Of a DNA stretch of 9,374 bases, positions 4,927-9,374 are shown piece by piece. The DNA is taken from positions 1-9,374 of the forward strand of contig JADFYA010000116.1 of assembly GCA_015233285.1 (NCBI GenBank), given 5' to 3'. Position 1 is the stretch's first letter. Every line of letters begins with the position of its first letter. Origin of the DNA: Deltaproteobacteria bacterium (GTDB lineage: Bacteria > Desulfobacterota > JADFXK01). The notes beneath the pieces are model-generated. The model was not told the DNA's origin. It saw nothing but the letters and a program-made list of their open reading frames with translations, and did no database searches. The translations under genes were made by a program, and so were the position numbers.

Positions 4927-6684
4927 ATGAAAACACGAAGGAAGTTACTATGGGCAACCCTTATCGTCATCGGTCTGATTACATTACTGGCGTTCAAAGG
5001 CCTGGACATGGCGGTTGCGGATAGCATTGCTCCTGCGGCTCAATCCAAAACCGTCAACTCGACGGGTGCGATTACCCTGTTTACCGACATTCCCGCACCT
5101 CGGGGGGCAGACGCCAAACCAGATCCCACGATCATTCGGAGCAGATGGGTGAATGTCAATTTTGACCTGATTGCCGGCCTCGACTTAGCTCCTGGTGTGC
5201 CGTCAAAAACGAGTCAAACGATAGCTCTTAATCTTTTCCCTGATGCCGAGTTCACCGGGGTGATTGAACGCTCCGAAGTCGTGTATCAAAACAACTACAG
5301 CCTTGTCGGTCGGCTTGAAGGCGTACCCGACAGTTCGGTTATACTGTCTGTCCAGGATAACATCGTGTCGGCCAATATCACCGTACCCGGCGCCTTCTAC
5401 CAGGTCAGATATGTCAGCCCCGGCGTCCACGCCATCCATGAGATCAATCAAAGCGCATTCCCTCCGGAACTGCCGCCTATCCCGGTGTACTCACCACCGA
5501 AGGCTGTGGACTCACCACCGAAGGCTTCGGTTCGCAATTCCGCCCAGCCTGATGACGGTTCGCGCATCGACGTCATGGTGCTATATACGCCCGCGGCCTT
5601 GACTGGGGCCGGCAGCACAGCCGCGATGAATTCAACCATCAGTTTGGCTATAGCTGAGACCAACCAGGGTTATGCCAACAGTGGCGTTACCCAACGGGTA
5701 AGATTGGTCCACACGGAACAAGTCACCTATGACGAAACTAGTTTCGATTGGAGTACCACGCTAAACCGACTTACCGGAACGTCCGATGGATTTATGGATA
5801 ATATCCATGCAATTCGGGATACCTACGGGGCGGACGAGGTAGTCCTGCTGGTCGAAGACACGGGTTTTTGCGGCCTGGCCTGGTTGATGACGACCTTGGA
5901 CAATTCCTTCAAAACCCATGCCTTCGCCGTCGTATCAAGAACTTGTGCCACCGGGTATTATTCCTTTGCCCACGAAATGGGCCACAACATGGGCTGCAAT
6001 CACGACCGAACCAACGCCAGCGGTGGCCAGCTTTACTCCTATTCTTTCGGCTATCAAGAGCCCAGTGGCGCTTTCCGGACCATTATGGCCTATCAGAACG
6101 GCTGCATAGGTAGCTGTCCCCGCATCAACTACTGGTCTAATCCCGACGTGAGCTACACCGGTCTCCCAACCGGGGTACTCTACACTGCGGGCAATTCCGC
6201 CGATAATCGACGCACGCTCAACAACTCTGCTTATACCGTAGCCAACTTTCGCACATCCGTCTCCACGAAAACCTTGCTCTGGTCAGGAACGGGCGGCATT
6301 GCAAGCATCTGGACCCTCGACGGCTCTAATAATTTATCGTCCTACGTCCAATACGGCCCTTACAGCGGCTGGACGCCGGTGAGCTTCAGCCAGAACCCAT
6401 CCGATTCAACGAAAAGAACCCTGCTCTGGGCGGGAACGGGAGGATATGCAAGTATCTCGACCCTCGACGGCTCCAATAATTTAACGTCCTACGTCCAATA
6501 CGGCCCTTACAGCGGCTGGACGCCGGTGAGCTTCAGCTATAACCCATCCGATTCAACGAGAACTCTGCTCTGGGCGGGACCGAGCGGATCTGCAACCAGT
6601 TGGACCCTCGACAGCTCCAATAACTTTTTGACGTACACGGCATACGGCCCTTACAGCGGCTGGGCGCCGGTCAATATCCAGTAA
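4927..6684 (+). CDS. Secreted reprolysin-like zinc metalloprotease with C-terminal GPYSGW repeats
   Basis: A 585-residue secreted endopeptidase of the metzincin M12 type. The ATG follows AAGGAG by 7 nt. A signal peptide covers about residues 1-32 (ending near MAVADS). A propeptide-like domain follows to about 190, then a Pro-rich linker with a duplicated SPPKA. The catalytic domain spans about 210-445. It carries the zinc site HEMGHNMGCNHD at 349-360, where His349, His353 and His359 bind zinc and Glu350 is the general base. The Met-turn TIMAY has its Met at 387. Several Cys residues (CGLAW, SRTCATG, GCIGSC) could form disulfides, consistent with export. From residue 449 come three repeats of 48-49 residues, the last partial, each with LLWxGxxG, a WTLDxSNN-like segment (STLDGSNN in the second) and YGPYSGW. 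This repeat style occurs as substrate- or surface-binding tails on secreted bacterial proteins. The product probably degrades external protein. A broken paralogue lies at 19-171. Confidence 0.92.
   Translation: MKTRRKLLWATLIVIGLITLLAFKGLDMAVADSIAPAAQSKTVNSTGAITLFTDIPAPRGADAKPDPTIIRSRWVNVNFDLIAGLDLAPGVPSKTSQTIALNLFPDAEFTGVIERSEVVYQNNYSLVGRLEGVPDSSVILSVQDNIVSANITVPGAFYQVRYVSPGVHAIHEINQSAFPPELPPIPVYSPPKAVDSPPKASVRNSAQPDDGSRIDVMVLYTPAALTGAGSTAAMNSTISLAIAETNQGYANSGVTQRVRLVHTEQVTYDETSFDWSTTLNRLTGTSDGFMDNIHAIRDTYGADEVVLLVEDTGFCGLAWLMTTLDNSFKTHAFAVVSRTCATGYYSFAHEMGHNMGCNHDRTNASGGQLYSYSFGYQEPSGAFRTIMAYQNGCIGSCPRINYWSNPDVSYTGLPTGVLYTAGNSADNRRTLNNSAYTVANFRTSVSTKTLLWSGTGGIASIWTLDGSNNLSSYVQYGPYSGWTPVSFSQNPSDSTKRTLLWAGTGGYASISTLDGSNNLTSYVQYGPYSGWTPVSFSYNPSDSTRTLLWAGPSGSATSWTLDSSNNFLTYTAYGPYSGWAPVNIQ
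6271..6684 (+). repeat. Three in-frame tandem repeats in the protease C-terminus
   Basis: Units start at 6271, 6418 and 6562 (147, 144 and 123 nt including the stop). Units 1 and 2 share a long stretch of identical DNA across the YVQYGPYSGWTPVSFS coding region. The third is more diverged and stops after GPYSGWAPVNIQ. The near-identity suggests recent duplication or gene conversion. Confidence 0.85.
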
Positions 6685-6999
6685 AATCGGCAATAGTGAT
6701 ACTGGTAGAGGAATGACCGGACGAAAGATTTGAAGCGAAAAAAACCGAAAGGTTGAAAATGCCGGAACTCCGGTTCGGTGCCGAGGGGCCGAACGGTCAT
6801 CGCGCCGGAGTTCCGCCACGGTTGATAAGTATCCTCTTGCCAACCGAAAGCAGCACCTTGTAATAAATCGTGTTTTCTCTTGACTCGACTTCCGCCTAAA
6901 GTTTTCTTCAAGCATAACTTCTGGTCTTTGATCATAATTTTCTTCACCTTCCCCAAACAGGTCTATTGCCAAGAAACGTTTTTTTCGGCATACTACCCG
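6685..6999. other. Intergenic region between protease and phosphatase genes
   Basis: Apart from the inverted repeat at 6763-6815, I see no supported gene. Two - strand frames here lack an RBS, a domain or coding-like composition. A TTGACT occurs near 6879 but has no good -10 at the correct distance, so the promoter of the next gene is not identified. Confidence 0.5.
6763..6815. terminator. 11-bp inverted repeat with inner stem downstream of the metalloprotease
   Basis: The outer arms CGGAACTCCGG (6763-6773) and CCGGAGTTCCG (6805-6815) are perfectly complementary. Inside them, GTTCGG and CCGAAC can form a second 6-bp stem. No T-run follows, so this is not a textbook intrinsic terminator. It may act as a transcript-end or stability element for the protease mRNA. 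Confidence 0.45.
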
Positions 7000-9374
7000 A
7001 TGATGAAAAGTCAGCCTGAAACGTTACGCCCCCTAAAGCCTCGTCACCGGGAAAGTATGTTGATCCAAATGGAACCTCAAATCAATTCAGACAATGTGAC
7101 CAGCCCGGTCGCTCCCTCCCCTCGTCCCTTTGCCCGGCGTATATTTCAGACCTTCGTGATTCTAACGGCCATGGGGGTGGCCGGCTATGCGGTGACTCAA
7201 TTTCACACCATTCGGAAATTTGAAAATCCCATTGCTTATGCCATGGTGGGCGACATTTTATATTTAGTTGAAAAAGAAAATAACACCCTTCTTGAACTGC
7301 GAGGTTTCCAATCCGGGCAGCCCATGTCGGCCACCGGAATTTATCGGATTGAAGAGGACGACGCAGAATACTATTATATGGTTCGCAAAATCCATCCCGG
7401 CCCTGAGGGAATAATCGTCCATAGTTACGTTTACAAGAAAGGATCCCGGGAGTTCGTGGGCTACAGATATCGCCGGTACCTAGATCCGAATCACCCCCCC
7501 CTGGATATTTTTACCATTTATTTTAAGACTCCCCTGGACTACCCGGAGGTCAACTATGCCTACGATCAGGCCGGATATCATTTCTTTGTAAATAATATTA
7601 ATGGATTGCATAATGTCTGGCGTGTCCCTCCACAAGGCCGGGTGGTCATGCGCGATGACGTGGTTCCCCCGGAAGTCCGGTCATACGGCGACTTGAACGA
7701 CACCCTGTCTCAGTGGGGAGATATCACCATTGGCCCGGAAGAACGGATATTTGTTTCCTCCAGCGCCACGGGCCGGGTGATTGAATACGCACCGGACGGC
7801 CGCCGAGTCAGGGATATAGGAACCGTCGGATTTGCTCCGGGCGAACTTCTGGCCCCCGTCAACATCTTCTTTGTCAGCCTTGACCAGGCCAGGCCGGCCT
7901 TACTGACCGTGGCCAGCACGGGCAACCGGACCTGGACTCAGTTTGACGCGGCCGGGCAGGTGGTCCAGACCATCTCCCCCCTGGCCGCGGGATACCCCTA
8001 CCCCGACATTTTGGTGGAGGATATCTTTGCCCCTGAACCGGCCGGGAAAAGGTACTCTTTTGACCTGGTCAACAAGAGCTTAGTCATCCATGGGGACAAC
8101 TTTACCGTTTGCGACACTTACCGGGCCACCCCATGGAGCAAACTGCTTATTCTGATGGCCGGGGCCTTAACTCTTCTGGTCATTGGGGTGTATGCGGGGA
8201 AACTGGCCCGGTTTTGGGTAAACTTGCGAGTCCCGTTTTTCGTCAAGCTGCTGGTCCTGTTTCTCCCTGTGCTGGTGTTCAGCGGATGGTGCGTGGGGGA
8301 CTGGGTCAAGGACATCATGATGGCGGATCTGGAAGCGGAATTCCTTCGCCGGTCAGCCAACCTGGCCCGGGCCGTGGTCAATACGCTGTCCCTGGCCGAC
8401 CTGGAAGGGATTGCGGCCCCCGAAGACAGGGGGAAACCGGTTTACGAAAAGGTGTACCAGACCATCACCCGATTGGTGGACACCAAGAACGTTTCTCGAA
8501 CGCCCAAATGGGTCTTACACAAGATCCTCGACGGCAAATTCTATTTCGGGGTCAATATCTGGCGCGGGCCGATCTTTGAACCGGTCATCGTTCCCAAAGA
8601 CCGAAACATTTTCTTCGCCGTGGTCAAAGAAAAGACCTGTCAACAAGGCCGGTACGCGGATGAGCAGGGTCAGTGGTTTAGTTATCTCACGCCCATTTTG
8701 AACGCTCACGGCGAGGTCATCTACGTCCTGGAGCTTTACCGGCCCTCCGAAGAGTTTGACCGGGCCGATCACGAAGCCAATATCCAGGTGTTGCAAGTGG
8801 TGGGAGCGACGACGTTATTTACGGCGTTACTGGTGCTGGTTTTCTCCTATGTGTTCACCCGGCCGTTGCGGCGGCTGATCCAGGGCACCCGAATCATCAG
8901 TACCGGCGACTTTGATCATCGGATCGGGACATTATCCAGAGACGAAGTGGGCGACCTGGCCGGGGCGTTTGATCAGATGGCGGTCGACCTGGGCCGGTAT
9001 ACCCAAGACCTGGCCCGGACTACGGCTGAAAAGGAACGAATTCAAAGTGAATTACGCCTGGCTCGCCGCATTCAGCAAGATGCCTTGCCGACGATTTTTC
9101 CACCCATCCCCGAAGCCGGTAACGTGGAAATTTTCGCCCGAACAGAGCCGGCCAAGGAGGTCGGCGGGGATTATTACGATTTTTTCCTGATAGATGAAAA
9201 TCATATCGGGGTGGTGGTGGCCGACGTCTCGGGCAAGGGGGTGCCGGCGGGATTATTCATGATGCGGACTCGGACCTTGCTCCGGAGTGTAATGGTCAAT
9301 AATCTGAGCGCCGCCGAGGCCATCTCCAAGACCAATGATTTTTTATCGATAGATAACCCTTCGGCCCATTTCGT
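7000..9374 (+). CDS. Membrane sensor with HAMP and SpoIIE/RsbU-type PP2C phosphatase domain (3' end outside window)
   Basis: An uninterrupted frame of 791 complete codons runs off the right edge. The start is uncertain: ATGs at 7000, 7003 and 7057 are in frame and none has a strong RBS. Membrane helices lie near residues 50-67, 381-400, 413-433 and 597-619. Residues about 75-370 are soluble, with propeller/NHL-like segments (GDITIGPEERIFVSSSATGRVIEYAPDG has that style, shown at about 245-272). Residues about 435-595 form a second extracytoplasmic sensor, possibly Cache-like. A HAMP segment follows at about 620-670 (TRPLRRLIQGTRIISTGDF), then a helical linker with LARRIQQDALP. The phosphatase domain has EVGGDYYD (Asp724) and VVVADVSGKGVPAG (Asp742), the metal-binding acidic motifs of SpoIIE/RsbU enzymes. 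Such enzymes dephosphorylate anti-sigma-factor antagonists to switch on stress or other sigma regulons. The partner is not in the window. Confidence 0.88.
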   Translation, partial: MMKSQPETLRPLKPRHRESMLIQMEPQINSDNVTSPVAPSPRPFARRIFQTFVILTAMGVAGYAVTQFHTIRKFENPIAYAMVGDILYLVEKENNTLLELRGFQSGQPMSATGIYRIEEDDAEYYYMVRKIHPGPEGIIVHSYVYKKGSREFVGYRYRRYLDPNHPPLDIFTIYFKTPLDYPEVNYAYDQAGYHFFVNNINGLHNVWRVPPQGRVVMRDDVVPPEVRSYGDLNDTLSQWGDITIGPEERIFVSSSATGRVIEYAPDGRRVRDIGTVGFAPGELLAPVNIFFVSLDQARPALLTVASTGNRTWTQFDAAGQVVQTISPLAAGYPYPDILVEDIFAPEPAGKRYSFDLVNKSLVIHGDNFTVCDTYRATPWSKLLILMAGALTLLVIGVYAGKLARFWVNLRVPFFVKLLVLFLPVLVFSGWCVGDWVKDIMMADLEAEFLRRSANLARAVVNTLSLADLEGIAAPEDRGKPVYEKVYQTITRLVDTKNVSRTPKWVLHKILDGKFYFGVNIWRGPIFEPVIVPKDRNIFFAVVKEKTCQQGRYADEQGQWFSYLTPILNAHGEVIYVLELYRPSEEFDRADHEANIQVLQVVGATTLFTALLVLVFSYVFTRPLRRLIQGTRIISTGDFDHRIGTLSRDEVGDLAGAFDQMAVDLGRYTQDLARTTAEKERIQSELRLARRIQQDALPTIFPPIPEAGNVEIFARTEPAKEVGGDYYDFFLIDENHIGVVVADVSGKGVPAGLFMMRTRTLLRSVMVNNLSAAEAISKTNDFLSIDNPSAHF

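Noticed and set aside
6553..6972. Two - strand frames after the protease gene (139 and 101 codons)
   Set aside because: One is antisense to the protease 3' end and both cross the inverted repeat. No RBS, domain or coding-like composition.
8109..8796. Several short frames on both strands within the phosphatase gene
   Set aside because: They are shadows of the long continuous sensor-phosphatase frame.

Overview
The window looks like chromosomal DNA of a Gram-negative bacterium of moderate GC content. An RND efflux operon with a lipoprotein adaptor, a ZraP/Spy-like periplasmic protein, a candidate sigma-54 promoter and a SpoIIE-type regulatory phosphatase together suggest Desulfobacterota (former Deltaproteobacteria). 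That assignment is an inference from gene content and style, not a measured result.

Layout from left to right. (1) Positions 1-171 hold, on the + strand, the first 50 codons of a secreted metalloprotease paralogue: RBS, signal peptide and the start of the propeptide. It breaks off near position 150 inside an RND pump gene that reads the other way. (2) Positions 1-2937, - strand, form an efflux operon in the order tetR-family repressor, membrane-fusion lipoprotein, RND permease. The permease is 3'-truncated after about 313 family-like codons. A strong sigma-70-type promoter, a TetR-like palindrome and a leader of complementary GTTGC/GCAAC heptads lie ahead of the repressor (2968-3155). (3) Positions 3332-4253, - strand: a sigma-54-like -24/-12 element, a 56-residue secreted Trp/Gly-rich peptide missing from simple ORF lists, and a ZraP/Spy-like protein with a ten-glycine run. 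A 31-codon ORF with a strong RBS diverges from the promoter. (4) Positions 4374-4926 have no convincing gene, but carry short palindromes and repeats, a good + strand promoter and a roughly 240-nt leader with a 24-codon ORF. (5) Positions 4927-6684 encode an intact reprolysin-like zinc metalloprotease with an HExxHxxGxxHD motif and a C-terminal tail of three near-identical GPYSGW repeats. (6) Positions 6685-6999 are intergenic and include an 11-bp inverted repeat. (7) Positions 7000-9374 encode a multi-pass sensor with a HAMP domain and a SpoIIE/RsbU-type PP2C phosphatase domain, which runs off the right edge.

Taken together, this is an envelope and stress neighbourhood: drug or metal efflux, periplasmic metal or misfolding protection, secreted proteolysis, and a membrane phosphatase probably acting on an anti-sigma-antagonist pathway. 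The strongest items for a second look are the junction near 150, the sigma-54/small-peptide/ZraP-like unit, and the regulatory region of the efflux operon.
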